Shown piece by piece: positions 44,636-55,120 of a DNA stretch of 64,000 nt. Source of the stretch: an uncultured Agrobacterium sp. (GTDB lineage Bacteria > Pseudomonadota > Alphaproteobacteria > Rhizobiales > Rhizobiaceae); assembly GCA_913777615.1 (NCBI GenBank), contig CAJYTK010000017.1, positions 124,001 to 188,000 of the forward strand, written 5' to 3'. Position 1 is the first letter of the stretch; each line of letters starts with the position of its first letter. Both the position numbers and the translations under genes were made by a program. Under the pieces are notes generated by a model. It did no database searches and was not told the origin of the DNA. It worked only from the letters and a program-made list of their open reading frames with translations.

Positions 44636-47020
44636 ATGGCATTCGATGTCACGTCGCTGACATTCATCGCGCTTTTTTCACCATTTCTGGCAGCGCTGCT
44701 TGCTCCGGTCCTGGTGGCCAGACTGGGATCCAAGGCGGCTTGGATACTGGCCCTCGTTCCAGTTCTCGTCTTCGCGCATTTCCTCCGGTTTCTGCCGGAA
44801 GTCGCTGCTGGCGAGGTGGTAACCGGCGGCTATGTCTGGGTACCGAGCTTCAATCTCAGCTTCTCCTGGTTCCTCGATGGACTCTCGCTTACCTTCGCAC
44901 TGCTGATCGCCGGTATTGGAACGCTGATCGTGCTTTATGCCGGTGGCTATATGGCAGGCCATCCGCAGCAGGGCCGCTTTCTGGCCTTTCTCTTTCTCTT
45001 CATGGGCGCCATGCTCGGCGTCGTGATATCCGACAGCCTGATGATGCTGTTCGTCTATTGGGAACTGACCTCGATCACCTCGTTCCTGCTTATCGGCTTC
45101 GATCATCATCGCGAAGCCTCCCGTCGTGCCGCGCTCCAGGCGCTTCTAGTGACGGGCGGAGGCGGTCTTGCCTTGCTGGCGGGGCTTCTCTTCATCTGGA
45201 ACATCAGCGGCACGACACAGCTCTCGCTGCTTGTGCATGGCGGCGATGTGCTGCGCCAAAGCCCGTTCTATTTCGCGGCGCTGGTGCTGGTGCTCGGCGG
45301 TGCATTCACAAAATCCGCGCAGTTTCCCTTCCACTTCTGGCTGCCCAACGCCATGGAAGCGCCGACGCCTGTCTCCGCCTATCTGCATTCGGCGACCATG
45401 GTAAAGGCAGGCATCTACCTGTTGATGCGCCTTAACCCGGTCCTGGGCGATACTGCTGCGTGGCAAATTCTGCTGCCATTTTTCGGCGGCTTGACGATGC
45501 TGATCGGCGCATTGATGGCTATTCGCCAGACCGACCTCAAGCTTATGCTCGCCTACACGACCGTGTCGTCGCTTGGCCTCCTGGTCATGCTGATCGGCTT
45601 CGGGTCGGAGCATGCTCTCGAAGCGGCTGTGCTCTATCTGATCGCTCATTCCCTCTTCAAGGGCTCCCTCTTCATGGTGGCCGGGATCATCGACCATGAG
45701 ACCGGAACCCGCGACGTGCGCCAGCTCGCGGGCTTGAGAAAGGCGATGCCGATCACCTTTGCCGCAGCTTTCGCCGCCGCACTCTCCATGGCGGGGCTGC
45801 CACCCTTTTTCGGTTTCCTGGCGAAAGAGGAGATTTATTATGCGTTGGCCCACGCAAACCCGCGCGCAATTCTCTTTACCGGTGTCGCAATCATCGGCAA
45901 CGCATTGATGCTGGCCATCGCTCTTGCGGTGGGGCTCAAGCCTTTCGTCGGCGTGCCACTGAAGACGCCGAAAGCAGCACATCAAGGACCCGTGCTTTTG
46001 TGGCTCGGACCCACGGTGCTGGCATTCTTCGGTCTGGTCTCTGCCGTATTTTCAGACACATTTCACGCGGCTGTCTCCACACCCATGGCAAGTGCAGTTG
46101 CCGGCGATCCTCGGGCCGTCGAAATGTCGCTGATACCGCATATCGGTATACCGCTAGCGCTTTCGCTGTTCACCATCGGCCTTGGCGTCATGATATTCAC
46201 GATGCTCGCCAAGGCGCGTGATCTGATGACCCGCACGCTGGATGCCGTCGGTCCCGGACCCGACAAGGGGTTCGATGCCTTCGTCTCCGGTCTCGTGCGC
46301 GTCTCCGCCAGTCTCACGCGAGTTCTTCAGCCGGGCAGGCTCGAATTTTACGTTACCGCGACATGCGCGATGATCGCAGCTGCTCTTCTGATCCCGCTTT
46401 TTATATACGACGAGTTGCCGGCCATGCCGATCTGGCCAGCCAAGGCTCAAATTCAGGAGCTGACCTTCGTGGTGATCGCCGTCATCGGCCTGGTCGCCGT
46501 GCTGATGGCGTCCAGCCGACTGACCGCCATTGTCGCGCTTGGAATTCAGGGTTTCGCGGTCGCGGTGCTCTTTTTGCTATTCGGTGCGCCGGACCTGTCC
46601 TTCACGCAGTTCATGGTCGAGACACTCTCGGTGGTGATCCTCACTCTGGTCATGACACGCCTGCGTCTATTGCCATCGGATCACCGCGGGTTTGGTCAGA
46701 AGCTAATGGATGGAACGATTGCGGTTGCCTGCGGCATCGGATTTGCCTTGATGCTGCTGAAATCGACCGAACAGCCCTTCGACAATAGCCTGACCGCGTT
46801 CTTCAATGCTTATTCCAAGGTTATCGCCCATGGAAACAACGTGGTGAATGTCATCATCGTCGATTTCCGCGGGACCGATACATTGGGAGAAATTGCCGTG
46901 GTGATGATCACGGCGCTGGCCATTCTGTCGCTTATCCGCATCCGCACAGGCTCGAAACTACGTCCTGCGGATAACAATCCGGATGACGATTATGATCGTG
47001 TAGGGAAGGGCAGGGCATGA
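44636..47020 (+). CDS. mrpA: Mrp-type Na+/H+ antiporter subunit A
   Basis: A 794-residue membrane protein with some 20 helices. The first 500 residues are homologous to NuoL-type proton channels ([40 protein letters not shown]), and the C-terminal 150 residues include MbhD/E-like segments ([20 protein letters not shown]). It carries protons or Na+ in the multisubunit Mrp complex of the inner membrane. The ATG at 44636 follows GAGGAGG. The gene overlaps mrpB by four bases. Subunit B is a separate gene, unlike fused PhaAB proteins. Confidence 0.95.
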   Translation: MAFDVTSLTFIALFSPFLAALLAPVLVARLGSKAAWILALVPVLVFAHFLRFLPEVAAGEVVTGGYVWVPSFNLSFSWFLDGLSLTFALLIAGIGTLIVLYAGGYMAGHPQQGRFLAFLFLFMGAMLGVVISDSLMMLFVYWELTSITSFLLIGFDHHREASRRAALQALLVTGGGGLALLAGLLFIWNISGTTQLSLLVHGGDVLRQSPFYFAALVLVLGGAFTKSAQFPFHFWLPNAMEAPTPVSAYLHSATMVKAGIYLLMRLNPVLGDTAAWQILLPFFGGLTMLIGALMAIRQTDLKLMLAYTTVSSLGLLVMLIGFGSEHALEAAVLYLIAHSLFKGSLFMVAGIIDHETGTRDVRQLAGLRKAMPITFAAAFAAALSMAGLPPFFGFLAKEEIYYALAHANPRAILFTGVAIIGNALMLAIALAVGLKPFVGVPLKTPKAAHQGPVLLWLGPTVLAFFGLVSAVFSDTFHAAVSTPMASAVAGDPRAVEMSLIPHIGIPLALSLFTIGLGVMIFTMLAKARDLMTRTLDAVGPGPDKGFDAFVSGLVRVSASLTRVLQPGRLEFYVTATCAMIAAALLIPLFIYDELPAMPIWPAKAQIQELTFVVIAVIGLVAVLMASSRLTAIVALGIQGFAVAVLFLLFGAPDLSFTQFMVETLSVVILTLVMTRLRLLPSDHRGFGQKLMDGTIAVACGIGFALMLLKSTEQPFDNSLTAFFNAYSKVIAHGNNVVNVIIVDFRGTDTLGEIAVVMITALAILSLIRIRTGSKLRPADNNPDDDYDRVGKGRA

Positions 47021-47436
47021 ATACGCTGATCTTCAGGACGGCTACGCCCGTCATAACCAGTGTCATGACACTGTTTTCGATCTTCGTGCTGCTGCGCGGT
47101 CACAATGAACCTGGCGGTGGCTTCATTGGCGGTCTGATTGCCGTTTCAGCGCTCGCCATTTATGGTATCGCCTATGGCGTACACGCGGTCCGGCGTGCCA
47201 TAATTTTCCACCCCTTGTCGATTGCCGGCTTCGGTCTTTTGCTGGCGACGCTGTCCGGTATGATCTCGATCTTCGTCGACGTACCCTTCATGACGGGCTT
47301 GTGGATTTACCCCAGCCTCTTCGGTGTGGAAATGCCGTTGGCCACCGTCATCTCCTTTGACATAGGCGTCTACCTGGTCGTTGTCGGTGGCTTCACCTCC
47401 ATCGCGCTCGCGCTGGAAGAAAGGGATCGTGACTGA
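47017..47436 (+). CDS. mrpB: Mrp antiporter subunit B
   Basis: A 139-residue protein with four membrane helices and the MrpB pattern [20 protein letters not shown]. It overlaps mrpA by four bases at the start (ATGA) and touches mrpC at its stop. It is a structural part of the Na+/H+ antiporter complex. Confidence 0.95.
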   Translation: MNTLIFRTATPVITSVMTLFSIFVLLRGHNEPGGGFIGGLIAVSALAIYGIAYGVHAVRRAIIFHPLSIAGFGLLLATLSGMISIFVDVPFMTGLWIYPSLFGVEMPLATVISFDIGVYLVVVGGFTSIALALEERDRD

Positions 47437-47813
47437 TGGAAGCGATATTCTCCATCCTCGTCGGCGTATTCTTCTCGACAGCGATCTATCTCATGCTGTC
47501 TCGCCGCAGCGTTCGGCTTCTGCTTGGCATCGCGATCCTTGGCAACGCCGTCAATTTGTTGCTCTTCACCGCCGGCCGCCTGCATCGCCAAGTCCCACCT
47601 ATCATTCCAGCAGGTATGGACGCGCTGCCGCCGGACACGGCAAATCCCCTGCCGCAGGCTCTTATTTTGACGGCGATCGTCATTTCATTCTGCTTTTTCT
47701 GCTTTCTGCTGGTACTCGTCTGGCGCGCGTTTCAGGAGTTGAAGACCGACGATACGGACGAAATGCGTGCAGCTGAGCCGCAAGGCGAGCCGCTCCCGCC
47801 GGTGGGGTATTAA
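47436..47813 (+). CDS. mrpC: Mrp antiporter subunit C
   Basis: A 125-residue NuoK-like protein with three helices (for example LLLGIAILGNAVNLLLFTAG). The short charged tail is typical. It overlaps mrpB and mrpD by one base each (TGATG and TAATG), so translation is coupled. Confidence 0.94.
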   Translation: MEAIFSILVGVFFSTAIYLMLSRRSVRLLLGIAILGNAVNLLLFTAGRLHRQVPPIIPAGMDALPPDTANPLPQALILTAIVISFCFFCFLLVLVWRAFQELKTDDTDEMRAAEPQGEPLPPVGY

Positions 47814-49411
47814 TGATCACGCAATTTCTTATCGCAGCATCCGGCCCCGCCGCCGTCGACCTATCTGCCGCTCTCGTCATGCAACCCACTGGACTTGCCG
47901 ACTGGGTGATCGTGATGCCGGTCGCCCTCTATATCGGTCTCGGCGCAGTGCTGATGATGATTCGCCATCGGACAAGGTTTCATGCTCCAATCACGATAAT
48001 GGGCCTTTGCCTTCTTGTGGCGCTGGACGCGGCACTGCTCTGGCGCGTGGCGTCGCAAGGGCCATTCACAATGGTAATGGGCCGTTGGCTTCCGCCTTTC
48101 GGAATAGCCTTCACGGCGGATTTGACCGGAACTGTGCTGGCACTGGCTGGCGCCATTGCAGCGCTTGCCTGTGCTATATACGCGGCGCGCGATTGTGAGG
48201 ATCGGGAGCGACGCTACGGCTTCTACCCGTTCATGATGTTGATGATGGCCGGCGTCACAGGTGCGTTTCTGACCGGAGATATTTTCAACCTCTATGTCTG
48301 GTTCGAGGTGCTGCTCATCTCCTCTTTCGGCCTCATCGTACTCGGCTCTACGCGAGAGCAGATCGACGGCGCATTGAAATATGCCGTGCTCAATCTTCTC
48401 GGAACGACGCTTTTCCTAATTACCGTCGGCTATCTCTATGCCATTTTCGGCACTCTCAACATGGCCGATATTGCAAGGAAAGCTACGGCACTTGGGCCGA
48501 CCGCGCCTCTGATGACGCTTGCATCGCTCTTTACGCTCGCCTTTGCGATGAAGGCGGCAGCTTTCCCAGTGAATTTCTGGCTACCCGCATCGTACCACAC
48601 ACCCAAGATCGTCGTTTCCGCGCTATTCGGCGGCTTGCTCACCAAGGTTGGCGTCTACGCTCTGTTGCGCGTCATGGTGATGCTCTTTCCGGTGCAGCGC
48701 GAGGAACTCAGTTTTGTGATAGCCGTCTCCGCTGCGTTGACGATGATTCTCGGCGCCATGGGAGCGCTCGCACAGAATGACCTGCGCCGCATGCTTGGCT
48801 ACATCGTCATTTCCGGCATCGGTTCCATCATGGCGGGTGTGGCGATCGGCACACAGGCAGCGCTGAGCGGCGCAATTTTCTATGCGCTGAATTCCATCGT
48901 GCTGATGACGGCGCTCTACCTTGCCATCGGTCACGCGGCTCGTCTCGGCGGCGCATGGACGCTGTCTGGATTGAGGGGGCTCTATGCCGGGGCGCCATGG
49001 TTCTCCGCCATGGTTCTAGTGCTTTTCTTTGCCGGCGCGGGCCTTCCACCCTTTTCCGGTTTCTGGCCGAAGGCCATGCTCACCAAATCCGCGATCGACA
49101 TCGGCGCATGGTGGCTTGCTGCATCAATCCTCATTTCGGGTTTTATCATTACAATCGCTCTTGGGCGTGCGTTTCTCCTATGCTTCTGGAAACCAGCCGC
49201 ACCTGAAATGTCGAGGCCAGCCAGGGCGCCGTTGGCGTCGGCGTCCGGAAGACCGCCATCGATGATGCCCGTGGCGGCTCTCACTCTTTTGATCGTCGTG
49301 GCGGGTCTCTTTCCCGAGCCCCTTATGAAGATCAGCCAAAGCGCGGCCCAGACGCTTGGCGATCCCTCCGCCTATATTCGTTCGGTCTTTCCGCAAGGAG
49401 CGCTTCGATGA
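47813..49411 (+). CDS. mrpD: Mrp antiporter subunit D
   Basis: A 532-residue NuoM/N-like channel with about 14 helices. The conserved segments include KAAAFPVNFWLPASYHTPKI and QNDLRRMLGYIVISGIGSI. It pairs with MrpA in ion exchange. The gene overlaps mrpE by four bases. Confidence 0.95.
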   Translation: MITQFLIAASGPAAVDLSAALVMQPTGLADWVIVMPVALYIGLGAVLMMIRHRTRFHAPITIMGLCLLVALDAALLWRVASQGPFTMVMGRWLPPFGIAFTADLTGTVLALAGAIAALACAIYAARDCEDRERRYGFYPFMMLMMAGVTGAFLTGDIFNLYVWFEVLLISSFGLIVLGSTREQIDGALKYAVLNLLGTTLFLITVGYLYAIFGTLNMADIARKATALGPTAPLMTLASLFTLAFAMKAAAFPVNFWLPASYHTPKIVVSALFGGLLTKVGVYALLRVMVMLFPVQREELSFVIAVSAALTMILGAMGALAQNDLRRMLGYIVISGIGSIMAGVAIGTQAALSGAIFYALNSIVLMTALYLAIGHAARLGGAWTLSGLRGLYAGAPWFSAMVLVLFFAGAGLPPFSGFWPKAMLTKSAIDIGAWWLAASILISGFIITIALGRAFLLCFWKPAAPEMSRPARAPLASASGRPPSMMPVAALTLLIVVAGLFPEPLMKISQSAAQTLGDPSAYIRSVFPQGALR

Positions 49412-49887
49412 GCCTCTTTTTCACCGGCCTTGTGTTCGTGCTGATTTGGCTTGCCATCTCCGGCAGCTACACAGTTCCCAACCTGCTCTTCGGGGCGGTG
49501 GTGGCGGCCTTGTCGCTTGGGCTTATTCGCCACCAGATCAAGAGGGGTGACAGAGCGGGCATCCGACCTCTGGCCACGGTTTCGCTGGCCCTGCTTTTCA
49601 TCAAGGAGTTGGCGCTTTCCGCATGGACTGTCGCAAAACTCGTCGTGAAGCCAAGGATGGAATTGAAGCCCGGCATCTTCGCTTATTCTCTGACGGTTGA
49701 GCGTGATTTCGAAATCGCCCTTCTCGCCAATCTGATCACGCTTACCCCAGGAACTCTTGCCGTGGATGTAGGGGAAGATCGCAAGACGCTCTACATCCAT
49801 GCTCTGGATTGCCGCGACGTCGAGGCGACGAAACGATCCATCGCCGATGGCTTCGAGCGCAAGATCATGGAGGCTTTCGCCAGATGA
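49408..49887 (+). CDS. mrpE: Mrp antiporter subunit E
   Basis: A 159-residue protein with two N-terminal helices and a cytosolic domain, matching MrpE ([36 protein letters not shown]). It overlaps mrpF by four bases. Its exact role is unclear, but it is required for full antiporter function in studied systems. Confidence 0.94.
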   Translation: MSLFFTGLVFVLIWLAISGSYTVPNLLFGAVVAALSLGLIRHQIKRGDRAGIRPLATVSLALLFIKELALSAWTVAKLVVKPRMELKPGIFAYSLTVERDFEIALLANLITLTPGTLAVDVGEDRKTLYIHALDCRDVEATKRSIADGFERKIMEAFAR

Positions 49888-50288
49888 CGCCGGAGATACT
49901 CGTCTCTTACGCCTCGCTTGTGGCGCTCCTTATTCTTTGTATCGCTTTTCTGCTTACCGTCTATCGCGTCGTGGTCGGCCCGACGCTGCCGGACCGTGTC
50001 GTGGCGCTCGACATGCTGGTGGGGATTGCCATTGGTTTTATCGCGGTGATTGCGGTGCGCAGTGGCTTCAATCTCTACATTGATATCGCAATTGCCCTTT
50101 GCCTCGTCGGTTTTTTGGCGACGGTGGCCTTTGCCCGCTTCATATTGTCACGCCGGCCTGAAGAAAAGAGTGGAAAAAGACAGATTCTCGATGGTCCAGA
50201 TGTCCTGCCTGCGGAGATGAATATGCAAAATGTCGCGGGTACAAAATTAAAGGGCAGGGGAACAAAGAAGAAAGGCAAGAAGAGATGA
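49884..50288 (+). CDS. mrpF: Mrp antiporter subunit F with basic C-terminal extension
   Basis: A 134-residue protein. The first 90 residues are a normal MrpF with three helices ([20 protein letters not shown]). The remaining 40 or so residues form a hydrophilic tail ending [11 protein letters not shown], longer than most MrpF proteins, which have about 90-100 residues. The ATG at 49884 overlaps the mrpE stop codon, and the 3' end overlaps mrpG by four bases. Confidence 0.93.
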   Translation: MTPEILVSYASLVALLILCIAFLLTVYRVVVGPTLPDRVVALDMLVGIAIGFIAVIAVRSGFNLYIDIAIALCLVGFLATVAFARFILSRRPEEKSGKRQILDGPDVLPAEMNMQNVAGTKLKGRGTKKKGKKR

Positions 50289-50626
50289 CTTGGGTACTTG
50301 CAACGATCATAACTGTGCTGCTCATCGTCGGGGCGCTGTTTTCCCTGACAGCGGCCATTGGCCTTAACCGTCTGCCCGATCTCTACACAAGAATGCATGC
50401 AGCATCCAAGGCAGGCACGGTCGGCTCAGGGCTCCTTCTTCTTGGAGTTGGCCTTTATTCCCAAGACCTTGCAGTATTTGCGCGCGCCTTCGCAGGCTTT
50501 CTGTTCGTTATTCTTACTGCCCCAATATCTGCGCATTTGCTTGCAAAATCGGCGCATCAGGTTGGATATAAATTGTCTTTTCACTCAATCGCGGATGACT
50601 TGGAAGCAGATCGGAAGTCCAAGTGA
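50285..50626 (+). CDS. mrpG: Mrp antiporter subunit G
   Basis: A 113-residue protein with three helices and the MrpG signature [21 protein letters not shown]. It is the last gene of the mrpABCDEFG operon, which exports Na+ (and in some members K+) in exchange for protons and so supports pH and salt tolerance. No clear terminator follows. Confidence 0.94.
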   Translation: MTWVLATIITVLLIVGALFSLTAAIGLNRLPDLYTRMHAASKAGTVGSGLLLLGVGLYSQDLAVFARAFAGFLFVILTAPISAHLLAKSAHQVGYKLSFHSIADDLEADRKSK

Positions 50627-51038
50627 AAAAACAACTTCGCCGTTAACTTGTACGGATTTCTAGCTACTAAATATTTTGTTACCCGTTATTTTTTATATAT
50701 GAATTTCCGGAAATATGGTCTGAGTTGTTCCAAAATAATATCTGGACTTTTTTTGGTTTGGTGATATCCAACGATACGCAAAGTTTCTGAAGCTGATTTG
50801 CTATTCGTTATTGGCGTTTCTCTACGCCCTACATGAGACCGGAAAGTCTTGTTGGGTTAGTGCCAGAGATACAGTCGCGGATCACGTTGGTCGCATCAGT
50901 AATCCCGCCTATTCTGCATGAAGCTTGGGGCTGGCTTCGTGTCATACACACAGTGCAGTTTTGTTGGTTTTTACTTTGCAATACTGGCGCATGTGGCTCT
51001 GCCCATCGCTATGCGAGACATGAACAGGAGACAATGAA
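50627..51038. other. AT-rich intergenic region upstream of ros
   Basis: A 412-base region without a convincing gene. The first 130 bases are strikingly AT-rich for this genome (around 50660-50720, including TTATTTTTTATATATGAA). Ros/MucR proteins bind AT-rich DNA and repress their own genes, so the stretch is a plausible autoregulatory site. Confidence 0.4.
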
Positions 51039-51467
51039 ATGACGGAAACTACATATGGCGGAGCCCAGAATCTGCTTGTCGAACTGACTGCGGATATTGT
51101 TGCCGCCTATGTTAGCCACCACGTTGTTCCGGTCGCGGAACTTCCAAGCCTGATTTCCGATGTACACAACGCTCTGAGCGGTACATCCGCTCCGGTGGCG
51201 GCATCGGTGAGCGTTGAAAAACAGAAGCCGGCGGTTTCTGTTCGAAAGTCGGTTCAGGATGATCAGATCATCTGCCTGGAATGTGGTGGTTCTTTCAAGT
51301 CGCTCAAGCGTCACCTGACGACGCACCACAGCATCACGCCGGAAGAATATCGCGAAAAGTGGGATTTGCCGGTGGACTACCCGATGGTCGCACCTGCCTA
51401 TGCCGAAGCGCGCTCGCGTCTGGCCAAGGAAATGGGGCTTGGACAGCGCCGTAAGTCCGGCCGCTGA
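51039..51467 (+). CDS. ros: Ros/MucR family zinc-finger transcriptional regulator
   Basis: A 142-residue protein with an N-terminal oligomerisation region ([20 protein letters not shown]) and the prokaryotic Cys2His2 finger [19 protein letters not shown] (about residues 79-97), followed by [12 protein letters not shown]. It is very similar over its length to Agrobacterium Ros, which represses virC/virD and the cytokinin gene ipt and influences exopolysaccharide. The ATG at 51039 follows AGGAG. A strong terminator follows at 51498-51528. Confidence 0.95.
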   Translation: MTETTYGGAQNLLVELTADIVAAYVSHHVVPVAELPSLISDVHNALSGTSAPVAASVSVEKQKPAVSVRKSVQDDQIICLECGGSFKSLKRHLTTHHSITPEEYREKWDLPVDYPMVAPAYAEARSRLAKEMGLGQRRKSGR

Positions 51468-51497
51468 TCTTCTTCGCACTTGACCGAGCTGAAATTG

Positions 51498-51528
51498 AAA
51501 GCCGGCCCTCGGGTCGGCTTTTGCTTTT
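51498..51528 (+). terminator. Intrinsic terminator of ros
   Basis: Arms AAAGCCGGCCC/GGGTCGGCTTT (one G-U pair) with a TC loop are followed by TTGCTTTT, 31 bases after the ros stop codon. Confidence 0.75.
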
Positions 51529-51663
51529 CGTTAAGCAACGACGGTTGTATCAAATACAGCCGGCGGGCTGGCGTAACATTCATAAAAATGACGCCAGCCT
51601 TACATGTCTAAAACGTGAGCGAAGCTGGAAGACTGCGACACGCTCGTTGCGAGAAGAACCGTA

Positions 51664-52764
51664 TCAGCCGACTTTCGCCAAGCCTTCACGAGGCACGTAA
51701 TGCTGGCCGAAGCGGTTGCTCAAAAACGCATCCAGAGCCACATCTTCCTGCCTGACAAAGCCGCGAAGCGGCAATTTGCCATCGGCCAGGAGGTCGAGAA
51801 CGGTGCAGATACCAGCTGCCGTGGTGATCTGGATTGCGCTCATCATGCGGCCGGAGATCGGGCTGGCATAGACTTTGTTGGCATAGGTTTCCTGCATGAA
51901 GCGACCGTTGCGCGTCCCGCACACGGTGACGAACACGATGACCACATCTTGCATCGTGGCGGGGAGCGCGTTTTCGAACAGATCCTTCAGCACGTCGCGA
52001 CGATTGCGCAAGTTGAGATCATTGAGAAGCGCCTTCATGATTGCCACGTGACCAGGATAGCGGATGGTTCGGTAGTTCATGGTGCGCACCTTGCCTTCCA
52101 GCGTGGCAGCCAGCGTTCCCAAACCTCCGGATGTGTTGAAGGCCTCGTAGGTAACGCCGTCGAGTGAGAATTCCTCTCGCTCTTCCAAAGCCGGAACGGC
52201 TGTAAGACGACCCTCAACGATGGCTTCGCAAGGCTCGATATATTCGTTGATCAGGCCGTCCGTGCTCCAGGTAAGATTGTAGTTCAAGGCGTTGGACGGA
52301 TATTGCGGCAGGGCGCCAACGCGCATGCGCACACTGTCCAGCTTGTCGAAGCGAGCAGCCAGGTCGGCAGCGACAATAGAAATGAAGCCGGGTGCCAAGC
52401 CGCACTGTGGGATGAGCGCCACTTCCGATGTCTCGGCGAGTTTCTTCACCTTGCGAGTGGATTCGACATCTTCGGTAAGATCGAGATAATGCGTACCAAC
52501 CGCAACCGCAGCTTCTGCAATACCTGCGGTCAGGTGGAAGGGCGCTGCGGACAGGACGGCAAACTTGTCCTTCAACAGAGCCTGAAGGCTGAGCCGATCG
52601 GTAATGTCCACCACTTCCGTATCGATCCGCTCATGCGTCGGAACATTGGATAGCTGCTCGACCGCACGATCGGCAACGGTGATGCGGTAATCGCCTGTCA
52701 CCGCCAGCATCCAGGAAATGGCAGAGCCGATATTGCCCGCGCCCACGACAACGATGTGTTTCAT
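51664..52764 (-). CDS. Saccharopine dehydrogenase family protein
   Basis: A 366-residue oxidoreductase with a Rossmann fold (VVVGAGNIGSAISWMLA) and a Lys9-like catalytic half (QCGLAPGFISIVAADLAARFD; YRTIRYPGHVAIMKALL). Saccharopine or carboxynorspermidine are typical substrates. It is divergent from an Lrp/AsnC regulator 123 bases away, hinting at amino-acid-responsive control and a role in lysine or related metabolism. The exact substrate cannot be told from sequence. Confidence 0.88.
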   Translation of the reverse strand: MKHIVVVGAGNIGSAISWMLAVTGDYRITVADRAVEQLSNVPTHERIDTEVVDITDRLSLQALLKDKFAVLSAAPFHLTAGIAEAAVAVGTHYLDLTEDVESTRKVKKLAETSEVALIPQCGLAPGFISIVAADLAARFDKLDSVRMRVGALPQYPSNALNYNLTWSTDGLINEYIEPCEAIVEGRLTAVPALEEREEFSLDGVTYEAFNTSGGLGTLAATLEGKVRTMNYRTIRYPGHVAIMKALLNDLNLRNRRDVLKDLFENALPATMQDVVIVFVTVCGTRNGRFMQETYANKVYASPISGRMMSAIQITTAAGICTVLDLLADGKLPLRGFVRQEDVALDAFLSNRFGQHYVPREGLAKVG

Positions 52765-52887
52765 GATCCGTCCCCTTGAGATTATGTATTGAGGTAACAG
52801 AATGCCGTTGCCCGCGTTTGATTCGTAGCTTTATTTCGATCAGATAGATGTGTAAGTTTAGACATAACGCCGAAGGAAACAGGCATT

Positions 52888-53319
52888 ATGACCATCTCCG
52901 ACAAGGATCGCGCTCTTCTATCTTTGCTGGGAAGCAATGCCCGCATGCCAGTAGCGGAATTGGCGCGCAAGCTCGGCCTTTCGCGAACGACGGTACAAGC
53001 GCGGCTTGAGCGGTTGGAAGCAGAAGGGGTAATCGCCGGCTATGGCCTCAGGCTCTCGGAAAACTATCTGTCCGGGCTTGTGCGCGCCCATGTGCTGATC
53101 ACCATCGCCCCAAAGGCGTTGGCAGCGGTGACGATGTCGCTGTCTGCCATAAAGGAAGTGACGACGCTGCACTCCGTCAGCGGCAGCTTCGACCTTATTG
53201 CCGTCCTTGCCGCCCCCTCCATTGCGGAACTCGACGGTTTGATCGACAAGATCGGGGCATTGGACGGAGTTGAGCGCACCCTCTCGTCGATCATTCTATC
53301 CACGCGGATTTCTCGGTGA
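52888..53319 (+). CDS. Lrp/AsnC family transcriptional regulator
   Basis: A 143-residue protein with a winged helix-turn-helix (DKDRALLSLLGSNARMPVAELA; LGLSRTTVQARLERLE) and a RAM ligand-binding domain (HSVSGSFDLIAVLAA). The ATG at 52888 follows AAGGAAAC. It is divergent from the saccharopine-dehydrogenase-like gene and likely regulates it in response to an amino acid, probably lysine or a derivative (inference). Confidence 0.92.
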   Translation: MTISDKDRALLSLLGSNARMPVAELARKLGLSRTTVQARLERLEAEGVIAGYGLRLSENYLSGLVRAHVLITIAPKALAAVTMSLSAIKEVTTLHSVSGSFDLIAVLAAPSIAELDGLIDKIGALDGVERTLSSIILSTRISR

Positions 53320-53347
53320 GACGCCCTCTTTTTCGTCGACGATCGCC

Positions 53348-55009
53348 TCACGCCTGATCGAGACTTCCGCGCCGAGCCTTGAAGAACATCTTCAGCCGCT
53401 GAAGCTCGTCCTCGCTCCAGCCCTGCGGAGTGGTCACCTCCATCCATGCATCGATGTAATGTTCCGGTGCATAGACGTGACCGTAGCCGATCGGAGCGGT
53501 CGTCGCTGCGGCCACGTCAAGCGTCAACTGCAGAAAGGTGACGAGCGGAAACCAGCGGAACGATGAGGAGATATCGCGCCCTCGAGGCTGGTTCATCCAC
53601 TCGGGACGCCGGTACAGAGATGACGTCTCAAAGAACGTGATCGGATCGCTGGCATATTGCAGATACACGATCCGCATCGGCCCCCAGGACGCATTCGGCA
53701 TTTTGGCGGTTTGATACTGATCGGCGAAGCGAATGACGGACGAATCGCGGAATCGAGGCAGCCATTGCGGTGTTCCATCGACGCGCCCATTGGTTGCCAT
53801 GCGCCATGTAGGACTTGCGAAAGGTGGTCCGCTCCACAGCGCGCCCTGAAACGGATCCGCCAGCACGTCATAAAGATCTGACGATTTCTGGCTGTTCAAC
53901 GCACCAAGGCTAAGCCCGTGAAGATAGAGCTTTGGCCGCGTTTCCTTGGGCAGCGTCGTCCAATAGCCATAGACCTCTTCGAAAAGAGCTCGCGCCGTCT
54001 CGACCCCATAATCCGGCTCCGTCAGAAGGGCGATCCAGCTGGACAGATAGGAATACTGGACCGCAACGCTGGCTATGTCGCCATTGTGCAGATACTCGAC
54101 CGTATCCAGAGCTTCCGGATCGATCCAGCCCGTGCCGGTCGGTACCACGACGAGCAGCGTTTGACGCTGAAACGCGCCCGTTCGTTTCAACTCTTCGAGT
54201 GCAAGCTTTGCCCGTTCTGCCGGCGTATCTGCCGAGTTGAGGCCGGCATAGACCCTGATCGGCTCAAGAGCGGGACGGCCCGTGAAGCTGGCGATCTGCT
54301 GCGCGGTGGGGCCGGTGGCAACGAACTCCCGTCCGCGACGGCCGAGAGACTGCCACGTCATCAACGAGCCATCGCTGCCGGTTTTCAGCTGGTCGGTCGG
54401 CTTGGGGACGTCGGGCTCGATAAGGCTGTCCACCTGCTTCAGCGAGCTATCGGCAAAGCGCAGTCCGATATCGAAAATCAGGCCGTTCAGCACCATCCAG
54501 CCGAGCACTAGTGCCGCAATCGCGCTTACGACATTGGCCAGCCTGCGCGGAAGAAAGCGTCGACTGCGCAGCGCTAGCAAAAGGCGCACCAGTTGGAAAA
54601 GCCGCCCGAAGCCAATCAGAATAGCGGCAACGGCCACCGCGACCGCTCCGGTTCTGATGGGGTGACTGCTGTCCAGCGGGCTCATTTCCATCAGCAGACG
54701 GATGGAGTTTTGCCAACGCCCCGCCTGCCAGAGAAAACCGATTGCGGAAACGATAGCGGCAAGCGACAAGACAAAGCGGATGCCGCGCCGATCATGCCTG
54801 GAGGGTTGCGGCAACTCAAGATAGACGTAAATCGTCTTCAGCAGGATGCCGATCAGATACCCGATTGCAAAGGAAAATCCGCAAAGCACGCCCTGCATGA
54901 TGAAGGTACGTGGCAGAAGCGAAGGGGTGAGCGACGCGCAGAACAGCAGCGTGCCGAAAACGACACCAGTACTGGAGAGCGGTCCGAGAAAGCGCCTGAT
55001 CCATCGCAA
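53348..55009 (-). CDS. Membrane-anchored alpha/beta hydrolase (Abhydrolase_9 type)
   Basis: A 553-residue protein. The N-terminal 190 residues hold about five membrane helices, beginning near FGTLLFCASLTPSLLPRTF. The C-terminal catalytic half has the nucleophile elbow LHGLSLGALNS, preceded by LLVVVPTGTGWIDPEA and followed by a late His (GYGHVYAPEHYIDAW). This matches the two-part bacterial family with an alpha/beta hydrolase domain on the outer face. The substrate is unknown. A TTG at 55009 is the start, supported by GGGAGGAG nine bases upstream. It converges on the Lrp gene 28 bases away. Confidence 0.86.
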   Translation of the reverse strand: MRWIRRFLGPLSSTGVVFGTLLFCASLTPSLLPRTFIMQGVLCGFSFAIGYLIGILLKTIYVYLELPQPSRHDRRGIRFVLSLAAIVSAIGFLWQAGRWQNSIRLLMEMSPLDSSHPIRTGAVAVAVAAILIGFGRLFQLVRLLLALRSRRFLPRRLANVVSAIAALVLGWMVLNGLIFDIGLRFADSSLKQVDSLIEPDVPKPTDQLKTGSDGSLMTWQSLGRRGREFVATGPTAQQIASFTGRPALEPIRVYAGLNSADTPAERAKLALEELKRTGAFQRQTLLVVVPTGTGWIDPEALDTVEYLHNGDIASVAVQYSYLSSWIALLTEPDYGVETARALFEEVYGYWTTLPKETRPKLYLHGLSLGALNSQKSSDLYDVLADPFQGALWSGPPFASPTWRMATNGRVDGTPQWLPRFRDSSVIRFADQYQTAKMPNASWGPMRIVYLQYASDPITFFETSSLYRRPEWMNQPRGRDISSSFRWFPLVTFLQLTLDVAAATTAPIGYGHVYAPEHYIDAWMEVTTPQGWSEDELQRLKMFFKARRGSLDQA

Positions 55010-55120
55010 GCAGCGACTCCTCCCATGATTCTGGCTGAGCGTTCTAAATTGAACTGAAGCATCGCGACTGCGCGATGGTCAATCCAGTTCGGGCTTTGCA
55101 CCTAGGAAAGAAATCACAGA

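Noticed and set aside
50833-51042. A 69-codon frame just before ros
   Set aside because: It overlaps the ros ribosome site and start, has no ribosome site of its own and does not resemble a known protein.
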